Of a DNA stretch of 57,917 nt, positions 35,163 through 44,041 are shown in pieces. Source of the stretch: Gordonia namibiensis NBRC 108229 (GTDB taxonomy: Bacteria > Actinomycetota > Actinomycetes > Mycobacteriales > Mycobacteriaceae); the NCBI RefSeq assembly GCF_000298235.1, contig NZ_BAHE01000039.1:1-57917 (forward strand). The letters are read 5' to 3'. Within the stretch, counting starts at the first letter, position 1. The number at the start of each line of letters is the position of its first letter. The notes beneath the pieces were generated by a model. That model made no database searches, was not told the DNA's origin, and saw only the letters and a list, made by a program, of their open reading frames with translations. The translations under genes were made by a program, and so were the position numbers.

Positions 35163-36773
35163 ATGAGCGAGGGGACGACTGTGGGAACCGGAGGACTGCC
35201 GCCGCAGCTCGCCCGCGTGCACATGGTCGGCATCGGCGGCGCCGGCATGTCCGGGCTCGCGCGCATCCTGCTCGCCCGCGGCGGCCAGGTGTCGGGATCG
35301 GACGCCAAGAACAGCCGGGGCATCCTCGAACTCCGCACCCGCGGCGCCCGTGTCCAGGTCGGACACGATCCGTCCGCACTCGACCAGATCCCGGGCGGTC
35401 CGTCGGTCGTGGTCACCACCCACGCCGCCATCCCCAAGACCAATCCCGAGCTGGTGGCCGCACGCTCGCGGGGGATCCCGATCCTGCTGCGCCCGCGCGT
35501 GCTCGCCCAGCTCATGGAGGGTGACCGGACGCTGCTGCTGGCCGGGACGCACGGCAAGACCTCGACCACGTCCATGGCCGTCGTCGCACTCCAGCACGCC
35601 GGCAGCGACCCGTCGTTCGCGATCGGCGGCGAGCTCAACGAATCCGGCACCAACGCCCATCACGGCGGCGACCCGGTCTTCGTGGCCGAGGCCGACGAGA
35701 GCGACGGTTCGCTGCTCGAGTACACGCCCGATGTCGTGGCCGTCACCAACATCGACGCCGACCACCTCGACTTCTTCGGCTCGATCGAGGCCTACGTCGA
35801 GGTGTTCGACAAGTTCACCGAACGCATCCGGACCGGCGGCACACTTGTGGTCTGCCTCGACGATCCCGGATCGGCGGCACTCGCCGGACGTGTCCGCGGC
35901 GATCTCGCCGAGCGCGGGGTGGCGGTCCTCGGCTACGGCCGCGGCACTCACGCGGTCCTCGCGCCCGGCGTGCCCAACGTGGCGACCCTGCTGTCGTGGG
36001 AACCGCGCGCCGCCGGGGGAGCGGCACGGGTCCGTTTCACCGCGCCGGTGACCGGCCCCGCCGACGAGACCGGCACCGTCGTCGAACGTGAACTCATCCT
36101 CCCGCTGCCGGGAGAACACATGGCGCTCAACGCGATCGCCGCGGTCATCGGGGCCGTGCGCGTCAACGCCGCGGCGACCGCCGACGCCGCAGGTGCCCTC
36201 GACGGCATCCTCGCGGGGATCGGCGCGTTCGGCGGGGTCCATCGTCGCTTCGAGTTCCGCGGGCGCCGCGGCGGCGTCGAGGTCATCGACGACTACGCCC
36301 ACCATCCCACCGAGGTGCGCTCGGTGCTGTCCGCGGCGCAGTCCATGATGGCCGCGCGGGTCGGCCCCGACGCGCCACGCGGTCGCGTCATCGCGGTCTT
36401 CCAGCCCCACCTGTACTCGCGCACGGTCGAGTTCGCCGACGAGTTCGCCGCCGCCCTCGACCTCGCCGACACCGTGGTCGTCGCCGACGTCTACGGCGCC
36501 CGCGAGGCTCCGATCCCCGGTGTCAGCGGCCGGACCATCACCGACAAGTTGACCCGGCCGTCGTTGTTCGCGCCGGATCTGTCGCGGCTGGCCGGTCAGG
36601 TCGCCGGCCTGGCCCGACCCGGAGACGTCGTGCTGACCCTGGGCGCGGGCGACATCACCATGCAGGGGCCCGAGATCCTGGCCGCACTCGGCGCGGACAC
36701 CGCGACCGACGACGCGACGCCCGCGACCGGTGAGGGCCCCGGCGACGGGGGCCTCACAGGACGGGTCTCGTGA
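35163..36773 (+). CDS. murC: UDP-N-acetylmuramate:L-alanine ligase
   Basis: A 536-residue Mur ligase that adds the first stem-peptide residue. [19 protein letters not shown] is the Rossmann start; [15 protein letters not shown] is the ATP loop (Lys132); [14 protein letters not shown] and [14 protein letters not shown] mark the central and C-terminal domains. I chose ATG 35163, eight bases after GGGAG. A GTG at 35088 overlapping the murG stop would add 25 residues of low-complexity sequence and cannot be excluded. The stop overlaps the ftsQ start (GTGA). Confidence 0.94.
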   Translation: MSEGTTVGTGGLPPQLARVHMVGIGGAGMSGLARILLARGGQVSGSDAKNSRGILELRTRGARVQVGHDPSALDQIPGGPSVVVTTHAAIPKTNPELVAARSRGIPILLRPRVLAQLMEGDRTLLLAGTHGKTSTTSMAVVALQHAGSDPSFAIGGELNESGTNAHHGGDPVFVAEADESDGSLLEYTPDVVAVTNIDADHLDFFGSIEAYVEVFDKFTERIRTGGTLVVCLDDPGSAALAGRVRGDLAERGVAVLGYGRGTHAVLAPGVPNVATLLSWEPRAAGGAARVRFTAPVTGPADETGTVVERELILPLPGEHMALNAIAAVIGAVRVNAAATADAAGALDGILAGIGAFGGVHRRFEFRGRRGGVEVIDDYAHHPTEVRSVLSAAQSMMAARVGPDAPRGRVIAVFQPHLYSRTVEFADEFAAALDLADTVVVADVYGAREAPIPGVSGRTITDKLTRPSLFAPDLSRLAGQVAGLARPGDVVLTLGAGDITMQGPEILAALGADTATDDATPATGEGPGDGGLTGRVS

Positions 36774-37471
36774 TCCGCTGGCCGACCCGCCGCCGGTCCC
36801 GCCTGATCCTCGGCACCCTGATGGTCGTCGCCGCGGGGGTCGGGCTGGTCCTGATCGCCTACCTCACCCCACTGATGGCCGTGCGCGGCACCGACATCCG
36901 GGACAACGGTTCGATCCCGGCCGACGAGATCCTGCGCGTCGCGGCCGTCCCGCAGGGGACACCTCTCCTCCAGGTGGACACCCGCGCCGTCGCGCAGCGC
37001 GTCGCCGGCATCCCGTCCGTCGAATCCGCCCGCGTCCAGCGGTCCTACCCGTCGACGCTCACCATCACCGTCGTCGAGCGGGTGCCGGTGGTGATCGTGA
37101 CGAGCGGGGACGAGGTCCACGTCCTCGACCGGTCCGGGGTGTCCTTCCTCCACTACGTCCGCGCCCAGGGCGTGCCACCGGAGGTGCTCAAGCTCCCCGT
37201 CCTCGAGACCCCGAACCCGGGCCCGGCCGATCCCACCACCCGGGAGGCGATCACCGCGGTCGCCGGATTACCGGAATCGCTGGCGCGACAGGTCAAACGG
37301 GTGTCGGCGAGCTCGCCGGTCGACATCGAGTTCATCCTCACCGAGAACCGCCGGGTCATCTGGGGTGACAGCGATCGGGGAGCGGAGAAGGCGCGAACCC
37401 TCACGTACCTGTTGGGCCGGGACGCCAAGATGTACAACGTCTCGAGCCCCGAGTTCCCGGCCTACAAGTGA
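36770..37471 (+). CDS. ftsQ: Cell division protein FtsQ
   Basis: A 233-residue bitopic protein of the divisome. A short basic cytoplasmic start ([11 protein letters not shown]) leads to one membrane helix ([20 protein letters not shown]), then the POTRA domain: [60 protein letters not shown]. The beta-domain includes [20 protein letters not shown], and it ends shortly after [18 protein letters not shown]. It is shorter than Mtb FtsQ (314 residues) mainly because the cytoplasmic tail is reduced to about 12 residues. The GTG at 36770 overlaps the murC stop. A 295-bp regulatory gap follows. Confidence 0.9.
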   Translation: MIRWPTRRRSRLILGTLMVVAAGVGLVLIAYLTPLMAVRGTDIRDNGSIPADEILRVAAVPQGTPLLQVDTRAVAQRVAGIPSVESARVQRSYPSTLTITVVERVPVVIVTSGDEVHVLDRSGVSFLHYVRAQGVPPEVLKLPVLETPNPGPADPTTREAITAVAGLPESLARQVKRVSASSPVDIEFILTENRRVIWGDSDRGAEKARTLTYLLGRDAKMYNVSSPEFPAYK

Positions 37472-37631
37472 GCGCGGCGGCCGCCGGTCGCCCGCACGGG
37501 TCGGGAATCGCGTCAGATTCGTTGAAGATGTGAGAAATTCACCGAAATTCGGGAGCGACTTCCCGACACGCCGGGCGCTGTTGTGGATACCGGGGCCCGG
37601 GATGCCTAGCGTCATCCCCACAACGAACTAC

Positions 37632-37667
37632 TTGACATAACTCTAAATCTATGGTTCAGGTTTAGGG
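37632..37667 (+). promoter_or_regulatory. ftsZ upstream element: TTGACA plus AT-rich inverted repeat
   Basis: TTGACA at 37632-37637 stands in an AT-rich island within high-GC DNA. CTCTAAA (37641-37647) and TTTAGGG (37661-37667) form an inverted repeat with one G-U. I recall a similar TTGACATAACTCTAAA block ahead of ftsZ in mycobacteria. No clear -10 is spaced correctly from TTGACA, so this may be promoter, operator, or both. Confidence 0.5.
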
Positions 37668-37679
37668 TTTTGCCAGCAA

Positions 37680-37733
37680 CTCAGCCGCTGAGACCTCAGC
37701 ACCGGAACACGCTGAGAGATCAGCAACGGAACA
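37680..37733 (+). repeat. Tandem 24-bp repeats with palindromic cores in the ftsZ leader
   Basis: Two 24-bp units (37686-37709 and 37710-37733) differ at three positions; each has the core GCTGAG-NN-(C/A)TCAGC. With the preceding CTCAGC at 37680 the region forms alternating CTCAGC / GCTGAG half-sites. Located 34 bp before the ftsZ ATG, it could be an operator or fold in the mRNA. Confidence 0.7.
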
Positions 37734-37766
37734 TCGAGCACGACCCATTACGAGGAAGGCGAGCGC

Positions 37767-38942
37767 ATGACGCCACCGCACAACTACCTGGCCGTCATCA
37801 AGGTCGTCGGCATCGGCGGCGGCGGCGTGAATGCCGTCAACCGCATGATCGAGCAGGGGCTCAAGGGAGTCGAGTTCATCGCGATCAACACCGACGCGCA
37901 GGCCCTGCTGATGAGCGACGCCGACGTCAAGCTCGACGTCGGTCGCGACTCCACCCGTGGCCTCGGTGCCGGCGCCGACCCCGAGGTCGGTCGCCGCGCC
38001 GCCGAGGACGCCCGCGACGAGATCGAGGAACTCCTCAAGGGTGCCGACATGGTCTTCGTGACCGCGGGCGAGGGCGGCGGCACCGGCACCGGTGGTGCAC
38101 CGGTCGTCGCACAGATCGCCCGCAAGCTCGGCGCTCTCACCGTCGGCGTGGTCACCCGTCCGTTCTCCTTCGAGGGCAAGCGTCGCGGCGGACAGGCCGA
38201 AGCGGGCATCACCGCGCTGCGGGAGTCCTGCGACACCCTCATCGTGATCCCCAACGACCGCCTGCTCCAGCTCGGCGACGCGCAGGTGAGCCTCATGGAC
38301 GCCTTCCGTAGCGCCGACGAGGTCCTCCTCAACGGTGTCCAGGGCATCACCGACCTCATCACCACCCCGGGTCTGATCAACGTCGACTTCGCCGACGTCA
38401 AGGGCGTCATGAGCGACGCCGGTAGTGCCCTCATGGGCATCGGTTCGGCCCGCGGTGAGGATCGCGCCAAGAAGGCGGCCGAGTCGGCGATCAACTCGCC
38501 GCTGCTCGAGGCGTCGATGGAAGGTGCTCGGGGCGTGCTGATCTCGATCGCCGGCGGCAGCGACCTCGGCCTCTTCGAGATCCACAACGCGGCCACCCAG
38601 GTCCAGGAGGCGGCCCACGAGGACGCCAACATCATCTTCGGCACCGTGATCGACGACAACCTCGGCGACGAGGTCCGCGTGACCGTCATCGCCGCCGGTT
38701 TCGACGGCGGCACCCCGAAGAAGCGCTCGGACGTGCCCGCCGCGGCCGCCGGCCGTTCGGCCGTCGGTCAGGGGCAGGCCGGCGCGGTGTCGCCGCCGCC
38801 GAAGAGCGACCCGCTCTTCGGTGACATCCCCAAGGGGTCGGGTGATCCCTTCGGTGGTGAGCGTGAGCCGGAGCCCCCGCGTCGCAACACCGTGCACCTC
38901 GACGACGATGACGTCGACGTGCCGTCCTTCATGAAGCGCTGA
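37767..38942 (+). CDS. ftsZ: Cell division GTPase FtsZ
   Basis: A 391-residue tubulin homologue that forms the division ring. [20 protein letters not shown] opens the GTPase domain; the tubulin signature GGGTGTG lies at 103-109; [21 protein letters not shown] and the [12 protein letters not shown]7-loop (with catalytic aspartates) follow. After a linker of about 60 residues, the C-terminal peptide [12 protein letters not shown] is intact, the docking site for SepF and FtsW. The ATG at 37767 follows GAGGAAGG. Its own upstream gap of 295 bp allows expression apart from the mur genes. Confidence 0.97.
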   Translation: MTPPHNYLAVIKVVGIGGGGVNAVNRMIEQGLKGVEFIAINTDAQALLMSDADVKLDVGRDSTRGLGAGADPEVGRRAAEDARDEIEELLKGADMVFVTAGEGGGTGTGGAPVVAQIARKLGALTVGVVTRPFSFEGKRRGGQAEAGITALRESCDTLIVIPNDRLLQLGDAQVSLMDAFRSADEVLLNGVQGITDLITTPGLINVDFADVKGVMSDAGSALMGIGSARGEDRAKKAAESAINSPLLEASMEGARGVLISIAGGSDLGLFEIHNAATQVQEAAHEDANIIFGTVIDDNLGDEVRVTVIAAGFDGGTPKKRSDVPAAAAGRSAVGQGQAGAVSPPPKSDPLFGDIPKGSGDPFGGEREPEPPRRNTVHLDDDDVDVPSFMKR

Positions 38943-38947
38943 CCCGC

Positions 38948-39673
38948 ATGCGGGTACGTCGTGTGGTCACCACGCGTGCCGGCGGCGTCTCGGTGGCACC
39001 GTATGACTCGTTCAATCTCGGTGACCATGTCGGAGACGACCCGGAGGCGGTGTCCGCCAACAGAAATCGTCTGGCCGAGCAGATCGGGTTGCCTGCTTCG
39101 TCGGTCGTCTGGATGGAGCAGATCCACAGCCGCAACGTGACGGTCGTCGACGGTCCGGTCACCGAACCGGTCCCGGCGACCGACGCGCTGGTGACGACCA
39201 CGCCGGGCCTCGCGCTCGCCGTGCTCTCGGCCGACTGCGTGCCGGTGCTCCTCAGCGACGACGAGGCCGGCGTGATCGCCGGTGTCCATGCCGGTCGTGT
39301 CGGGGCGCGCATCGGCATCGTGCGCGAGACGCTCAAGGTCATGGTCGACCTCGGTGCGCGCATCGAGTCGATCGGTGCGTTCCTGGGCCCGGCCGCATCC
39401 GGCGAGCAGTACGAGGTGCCCCCGGCGATGCAGGCCGACGTCGAGAAGCATCTGCCCGGGAGCGCGAGCCGCACCAAGAAGGGCACGACGGGCCTCGACC
39501 TCCGTGCCGGTCTGCGCCGGCAGCTCCTCGAGGCGGGGGTCGCCGGGGTCGCCGTCGACCCGCGCTGCACGATCTCGGACACGAGTCTCTTCAGCCACCG
39601 GCGTGGCGCACCGACCGGCCGCCTGGCATCGGTGATCTGGATGGACGACGAGAGTGCGCCGGACGGGGAGTAG
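38948..39673 (+). CDS. pgeF: Peptidoglycan editing factor PgeF (YfiH, laccase-like domain)
   Basis: A 241-residue member of the YfiH/DUF152 family. The three conserved metal/active-site residues are present: histidine in VWMEQIHSRNV, cysteine in LSADCVPVLL, and histidine in GVHAGRVGARIG; CTISDTSLFSHRR closes the fold. In E. coli PgeF hydrolyses mis-incorporated L-Ser from UDP-MurNAc precursors; other members are purine nucleosidases/phosphorylases. It starts five bases after the ftsZ stop and would be cotranscribed. It corresponds to Rv2149c. Which activity dominates here is unknown. Confidence 0.88.
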   Translation: MRVRRVVTTRAGGVSVAPYDSFNLGDHVGDDPEAVSANRNRLAEQIGLPASSVVWMEQIHSRNVTVVDGPVTEPVPATDALVTTTPGLALAVLSADCVPVLLSDDEAGVIAGVHAGRVGARIGIVRETLKVMVDLGARIESIGAFLGPAASGEQYEVPPAMQADVEKHLPGSASRTKKGTTGLDLRAGLRRQLLEAGVAGVAVDPRCTISDTSLFSHRRGAPTGRLASVIWMDDESAPDGE

Positions 39674-39708
39674 GCCCCCGGCGCTCCACGCGGAGAATGA
39701 TGGGGGAC

Positions 39709-40464
39709 ATGAGCGACTCTCTCGATGACGCACGCACCGCCGAGCTGTCCGAGCGACTCGAAGCCGTACGCGGGCGGCTCGACGCGGCCGTCGCGGCTGC
39801 GGGCCGTCCCGCCGGGTCGTGTGCACTGCTGGTCGTCACCAAGTACTTCCCGGCCGACGACGTCCGCCGATTGCTGAACCTGGGCGTCCGTTCGTTCGGG
39901 GAATCCCGTGAACCCGAAGCCGGCCGCAAGGTCGCCGAGGTCCTCGCCGGGTGGGCGCCCGAGGATTCCACCGACGTGCCCGTGTTCGACATGATCGGGA
40001 CCGTCCAGTCGAAGAAGGCCCGTTCCATCGCGCGGTGGGCGCGCGCGGTGCACTCGGTGGACCGTCCGAAGGTGGTCGACGCCCTGGGCCGGGCCGCACG
40101 AGCGGCGTTCGACGAGGGGGAGCGGACCGAACGTCTCGGGGTGCTGCTCCAGGTGAGTCTCGACGGGGACCCACAACGCGGCGGCGTCGTCGAGGCGGAT
40201 CTTCCCGCACTCGCCGATCGGGTGTCGAACGAGGACGCACTGGCGCTGCGCGGGCTCATGGTCATCGCCCCGCTATCCGGCGAGCGGAAGCACTGGATGG
40301 CCGAATCCGCCCGTATTCACAACGCTTTTCGCGACCAGTACGCCGACGCCGTCGAACTGTCCGCGGGCATGTCGGGTGATATGGAGGAGGCGGTTGCAGC
40401 CGGCTCGACATGCGTGCGTGTCGGAACCGCGATCATGGGCGATCGGCCGCTAGTCTCTCAGTAA
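39709..40464 (+). CDS. YggS-family PLP homeostasis protein
   Basis: A 251-residue PLP-binding TIM-barrel protein (fold-type III). The PLP lysine is Lys45 in [37 protein letters not shown] and LRGLMVIAP follow, and the phosphate-binding end [20 protein letters not shown] is intact. In the usual motif the second segment reads GENRVQE; here it is GESREPE. These proteins buffer free pyridoxal 5'-phosphate rather than catalyse. ATGs at 39697, 39700 and 39709 are all in frame; GGGGG immediately before 39709 favours that one. It corresponds to Rv2148c, in the sepF operon region. Confidence 0.88.
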   Translation: MSDSLDDARTAELSERLEAVRGRLDAAVAAAGRPAGSCALLVVTKYFPADDVRRLLNLGVRSFGESREPEAGRKVAEVLAGWAPEDSTDVPVFDMIGTVQSKKARSIARWARAVHSVDRPKVVDALGRAARAAFDEGERTERLGVLLQVSLDGDPQRGGVVEADLPALADRVSNEDALALRGLMVIAPLSGERKHWMAESARIHNAFRDQYADAVELSAGMSGDMEEAVAAGSTCVRVGTAIMGDRPLVSQ

Positions 40465-40586
40465 TCACATTGGTAACAACAGAACCAAGTGACACAGCAA
40501 GCGCAGACATCTCAGCAAGCACAGTGACATCAGATGCACCATCCGGCACGGCTGCACACCGGCGTCGCACGACAGAGAGGCCGACT

Positions 40587-41300
40587 ATGACCACGATGCA
40601 GAAGTTCAAGGCTTACTTCGGCATGGTGCCGCCCAGCGAGTACGAGGACGACTACCTCGAGGACGGCTCGGCGCTGCGTGCCCCGTCGCGTGAGCGTGCC
40701 TACCGTGACGACTACTACGGTGACGGCTCCTACGACCCCGGTTACGAGCCCGCCCTGCGCGACCCGGGCTTCCGCGAGGCCGGCTACCGCGACGAGATGG
40801 CCTACGACGACCGTCATTTCGACGGCGGATACGAACTCGCCGGCGACTTCGCCCCCGAGTTCGCCTACGCCGGACCGCGTCCGGCTCCCGAGGCCCCCAT
40901 GCGGTCCGCTGCACGCCTCGAACCGCTGCAGCGTTCGTCGAGTGCCGCCCTGCGGGCCGCCTCGTCGCGCCCGGCCGCGCCCGAACATCGTGAGCTCGAG
41001 CGTGTCTTCGCCGACGGCCCGCTGCAGAAGATCACCACCCTGCGTCCCTCGGACTACAGCGAGGCCCGCACCATCGGTGAGCGTTTCCGCGACGGCAACC
41101 CGGTCATCATGGACCTCGTCGACATGACCAACGACGATGCGAAGCGCCTCGTCGACTTCGCTGCGGGCCTGGCCTTCGCACTGCGCGGCTCTTTCGACAA
41201 GGTGGCCACCAAGGTCTTCCTGCTGTCGCCGGCCGACGTCGATGTGTCGCCCGAAGACCGCCGCAAGATCGCCGAGACCGGCTTCTACAACCACTCCTGA
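40587..41300 (+). CDS. sepF: Cell division protein SepF
   Basis: A 237-residue FtsZ membrane anchor. The N-terminal amphipathic helix [13 protein letters not shown] is the membrane-targeting part; a long acidic/tyrosine-rich linker with [12 protein letters not shown] repeats follows; the C-terminal core has [40 protein letters not shown] and [20 protein letters not shown], which binds the FtsZ C-terminal peptide. The ATG at 40587 is about 120 bp after the yggS-type gene in an AT-richer gap with an imperfect TTGGT/ACCAA repeat at 40470-40488. Mycobacteria lack FtsA and ZipA, so SepF is the likely main anchor. Confidence 0.93.
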   Translation: MTTMQKFKAYFGMVPPSEYEDDYLEDGSALRAPSRERAYRDDYYGDGSYDPGYEPALRDPGFREAGYRDEMAYDDRHFDGGYELAGDFAPEFAYAGPRPAPEAPMRSAARLEPLQRSSSAALRAASSRPAAPEHRELERVFADGPLQKITTLRPSDYSEARTIGERFRDGNPVIMDLVDMTNDDAKRLVDFAAGLAFALRGSFDKVATKVFLLSPADVDVSPEDRRKIAETGFYNHS

Positions 41301-41307
41301 TGCAGGT

Positions 41308-41341
41308 GGGCACCCTCGGTTCGCACCGTCGGGTGCTCTTC
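41308..41341 (+). terminator. Weak hairpin between sepF and yggT
   Basis: GGGCACCC (41308-41315) can pair with GGGTGCTC (41331-41338), one G-U, followed by TTC. The T-tract is short, so it may only attenuate transcription into yggT. Confidence 0.4.
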
Positions 41342-41356
41342 AGGCAATCTTGACGC

Positions 41357-41698
41357 GTGGCTGCGATTTTGTTGGGTGTCCTCTACTACATCCTGTTGGT
41401 CTTCTGGTTGCTTCTCCTCGGCAGGCTCGTCGTCGAGCTGGTGCGGACGTTCGCCCGCGAATGGCGGCCCACCGGGGTGGCGGTCGTGATCATCGAGACG
41501 GTCTTCACGCTGACCGATCCGCCGATCAAGGCGTTGCGCCGGATCCTCCCGCCGATCCCGCTCGGCCCGATCCGCCTGGATCTGTCGCTGATGATCGTCA
41601 TGCTCGTCGTCATCATCGCCATGAACATCGTGAACGGTCTCCGCGCCGACGCGGTCGCCGATTCGCTCGCCACCGCACTGGTTCTCATCCGCTCCTGA
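41357..41698 (+). CDS. YggT family membrane protein
   Basis: A 113-residue protein with two hydrophobic blocks: ILLGVLYYILLVFWLLLLGR at the N-terminus and LDLSLMIVMLVVIIAMNIVN near the C-terminus, separated by the YggT loop EWRPTGVAVVIIETVFTLTD and PPIKALRRILPPIPLGPIRL. The latter is the family signature. GTG 41357 is the only sensible start. YggT-type genes lie between sepF and divIVA in most actinobacteria (Rv2146c in Mtb) and are implicated in septum-related membrane organisation; the mechanism is unknown. Confidence 0.9.
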   Translation: MAAILLGVLYYILLVFWLLLLGRLVVELVRTFAREWRPTGVAVVIIETVFTLTDPPIKALRRILPPIPLGPIRLDLSLMIVMLVVIIAMNIVNGLRADAVADSLATALVLIRS

Positions 41699-41869
41699 TC
41701 CGCCGACGAGTCACCCACCGGGCCTCTTGCGACCCGGGTACCTTGGGGTACGTCGATGGACTACCGTTGGTTGTCGTCTTCGATGCCCTGCCCGTTCGGA
41801 GGAGTTTCGGTCGGGCTCGGCATCAAACAGTGCGACCTACGGTTCGCATGTGACAGGATTGGACGCCAG

Positions 41870-41898
41870 TTACAGATTTTGACTGGTATGAATAGTTA
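41870..41898 (+). promoter_or_regulatory. Putative wag31 promoter in a 300-bp gap
   Basis: TTACAG (41870-41875) and TAGTTA (41893-41898) are 17 bp apart in an AT-rich stretch, giving a start near 41905 and a leader of about 95 nt. A second candidate -35, TTGACT, lies at 41879. Otherwise the 41699-41998 gap shows no gene. Confidence 0.5.
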
Positions 41899-41998
41899 GT
41901 GACAACCTGTATTGGTCGAACGACTCACGTCGCGCGATCCGGGTTGGACGGCACGCCAACTGAACACAAGCTCCACCACAGACACGAGGGGAACCGAC

Positions 41999-42808
41999 AT
42001 GCGGCTGACTCCAGCTGATGTGCACAACGTCGCGTTCAGCAAACCGCCTATCGGTAAGCGCGGCTACAACGAGGATGAGGTCGATCAGTTCCTCGACTTC
42101 GTCGAGGCCGAGCTCGCCCGGCTGATCGAAGAGAACACCGACCTCAAGCAGCGCGTCGAGGAACTCGAGGGTGAGGTCGCCGACGCCCGGTCGGGTGCCG
42201 GCGCAGCCCCCGCCGAGGAGCGGACCCAGATGTTCGCCAAGCCGCCGGCCCAGGAGCAGCCCGCTCCGGTCCAGCAGCCCGCGGCGTCGAACGACGACGC
42301 CAACGTGCGTGCCGCCCGCGTTCTCGCACTCGCGCAGGACACCGCGGACCGTCTGACCGGCAGTGCCCGCGCCGACGCCGACGCGATGCTGGCCGACGCG
42401 CAGACCCGCGCCGACACGATGGTCTCCGAGGCGCAGAGCAAGTCCGACGCCATGCTCGCCGATGCGCGGCAGCGTTCGGAGGCCATCCTGGCCGACGCCC
42501 AGACCCGTTCCGAGGCGCAGCTGCGCCAGGCGCAGGAGCGCGCGGACGCGCTGCAGAGCGACGCCGAGCGCAAGCACAGCGAGATCATGGGCACGATCAA
42601 CCAGCAGCGCGGTGTGCTCGAGGGCCGGATCGAACAGCTCAAGACGTTCGAGCGTGAGTACCGCACCCGGCTGAAGACCTACCTGGAGTCGCAGCTCGAG
42701 GAGCTGCAGCAGCGCGGAAGCGCGGCACCGGTCGAGGGTGGCCGTCCCGATCAGTCGTTCTCGAACGATCCGGGCAGCGGCGGTTTCAGCAGCTACTCGC
42801 CGAGCTGA
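41999..42808 (+). CDS. wag31: Polar growth protein Wag31 (DivIVA)
   Basis: A 269-residue coiled-coil protein that marks the growing poles. The N-terminal DivIVA domain is [18 protein letters not shown] then [20 protein letters not shown], followed by a coiled coil ([20 protein letters not shown]), a proline/glutamine linker, and a long C-terminal coiled coil. Residues 127-192 are six 11-residue repeats of the form [11 protein letters not shown], a hendecad pattern. The C-terminus FSSYSPS is usual. The ATG at 41999 follows GAGGGGA. In mycobacteria it is essential and phosphorylated by PknA/B. It has its own promoter region. Confidence 0.95.
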   Translation: MRLTPADVHNVAFSKPPIGKRGYNEDEVDQFLDFVEAELARLIEENTDLKQRVEELEGEVADARSGAGAAPAEERTQMFAKPPAQEQPAPVQQPAASNDDANVRAARVLALAQDTADRLTGSARADADAMLADAQTRADTMVSEAQSKSDAMLADARQRSEAILADAQTRSEAQLRQAQERADALQSDAERKHSEIMGTINQQRGVLEGRIEQLKTFEREYRTRLKTYLESQLEELQQRGSAAPVEGGRPDQSFSNDPGSGGFSSYSPS

Positions 42809-42842
42809 CCTCCGCACCGGACATGCACCCTAGGCTGGTGAT

Positions 42843-43718
42843 GTGCTGACCTTGGCCCTGGGCGCGACCCTCGTCGGGTTCGTGCTGCTCATCCTCGGTC
42901 TCATCACCGGGACCGTGTGGCTGGCCGTCGCCTGCATCGTCATCTGTCTCCTCGGCCTGGCCTTTCTGCTCGTCGACGTGTTCTCGGGACGCAACCGGGA
43001 CTCCGCTCGATCGCTGGAGGACATGGTCCCCGGAGCCGGACGCGATGAGGCCGACGCCGATCGCGACGACGCCGGTTCACCCGGCGCCCGCGGCGATGAC
43101 GACGAGTCCCGGACTCGCAGGTACTCGACGTCGACGCAGGACTCCGGCGCCGGTGAGAAGACGGTTGCCTACGAGCAGCCCCCTTTCGAACCCGGTATGG
43201 CCGCACCGTCCGGTCCGGCGTCGTCTGGGCCGACGCCGTCTCGGCCCGATGTGCCCGAGAGCCGTCCGGCCCCCGAGCGTCGCGAGGGCAACCTCGAGGA
43301 CTACCTGCGATCGGTCGGTGAGCCGGTCGGCCAGCCGAACTCCGGTCCGACACCCGTTCCCGGTCAGGGACCGCCCGGTCGGACTGGACCGGGCCAGCCG
43401 CCTCGCGCGCCGTACCAGGCGCCGGGTCAGCAGTCGCCCGGCGGCGAGCTGCCCCGTCCCGATGGGCCACGGCCACCGCAGTACGGGAATTCGCAGTACG
43501 GGAACCCGCAGGCGGGGCCTCAGCAGCAGTACGGACAACCGCCGTCGGGGCAGCCTCCGGCGTGGCCTCAGGGTCAGGACTCCGCGCGACCCGATCCCGC
43601 CCAGTCGGGTGAGCGACCGCAGGGGGAGCAGCCCGAGTCGCCGCAACCGCGGCCCGGCCGGCGTCGTGCGCCGGATTTCGATCCGCTCGACCCGAACTGG
43701 CGTCCACCGCTCGACTGA
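42843..43718 (+). CDS. Membrane protein with long proline/glutamine-rich cytoplasmic tail
   Basis: A 291-residue protein. Two membrane helices occupy the first 50 residues (LGATLVGFVLLILGLITG and LAVACIVICLLGLAFLLVDV); the rest is low-complexity, acidic then Pro/Gln/Gly-rich (PQYGNSQYGNPQAGPQQQYG), ending in a short conserved-looking RRAPDFDPLDPNWRPPLD. The membrane part matches the small Rv2144c family after wag31; the long tail is an addition. The GTG at 42843 is the start because ATG 42841 runs straight into a stop. A terminator follows. A role at the pole or septum is an inference from position. Confidence 0.7.
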   Translation: MLTLALGATLVGFVLLILGLITGTVWLAVACIVICLLGLAFLLVDVFSGRNRDSARSLEDMVPGAGRDEADADRDDAGSPGARGDDDESRTRRYSTSTQDSGAGEKTVAYEQPPFEPGMAAPSGPASSGPTPSRPDVPESRPAPERREGNLEDYLRSVGEPVGQPNSGPTPVPGQGPPGRTGPGQPPRAPYQAPGQQSPGGELPRPDGPRPPQYGNSQYGNPQAGPQQQYGQPPSGQPPAWPQGQDSARPDPAQSGERPQGEQPESPQPRPGRRRAPDFDPLDPNWRPPLD

Positions 43719-43734
43719 TCTCTCGTTCTCGACC

Positions 43735-43782
43735 ACGCACCGCCCGGACGGCGATACCGATTCGCCTGTTCGGGCGGTGCGT
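43735..43782 (+). terminator. Terminator-like hairpin at the end of the dcw cluster
   Basis: A perfect 12-bp stem, ACGCACCGCCCG (43735-43746) with CGGGCGGTGCGT (43771-43782). The 24-nt loop contains a weaker inner pairing. The downstream T-run is short (CGTT). It separates the wag31 region from ileS. Confidence 0.65.
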
Positions 43783-43785
43783 CGT

Positions 43786-43791
43786 TACACT
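43786..43791 (+). promoter_or_regulatory. -10 element of the ileS promoter
   Basis: TACACT fits TANNNT and would start transcription near 43797, exactly where the T-box stem I begins. No clear -35 hexamer is visible. Confidence 0.55.
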
Positions 43792-43796
43792 GGTTG

Positions 43797-44034
43797 ACGC
43801 GTCGATCCGGCCATCACCGGGGAGCACCCGGAAGAACAGAGCCGCTCGGTGGAAACCGAGCAGCGCTCCCAGTAGAACCGGGCGGGAGTGGCCCGTCACA
43901 GCCGCGGGACCGTACGGGGAGACCCGCGCGATCCGATGAGTGGCGCCGGAGTGCCGGCGCAAGCGGGGTGGTACCGCGCAGACCTTCCGGTGTGCGTCCC
44001 CGTGCCGAGGAGAGACATCACCAGGCACGAGGAG
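43797..44034 (+). ncRNA. T-box riboswitch controlling ileS
   Basis: The leader has the layout of the actinobacterial ileS T-box with an ultrashort stem I. The specifier codon ATC (Ile) is at 43813-43815 in CCGGCCATCACCGGGGAG; a GGAAGAAC segment follows; the near-invariant T-box sequence AAGCGGGGTGGTACCGCG lies at 43961-43978, whose GGTGG pairs with the NCCA end of uncharged tRNA-Ile. No terminator follows; instead the ribosome site GGAG (44031-44034) is available for sequestering, so control is probably at translation initiation, as known for such actinobacterial T-boxes. Confidence 0.9.
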
Positions 44035-44041
44035 ACGAGCC

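Noticed and set aside
43940..44041. Extension of IleRS into the leader
   Set aside because: These bases form the T-box antiterminator region, conserved as RNA structure, and precede the real GTG start.
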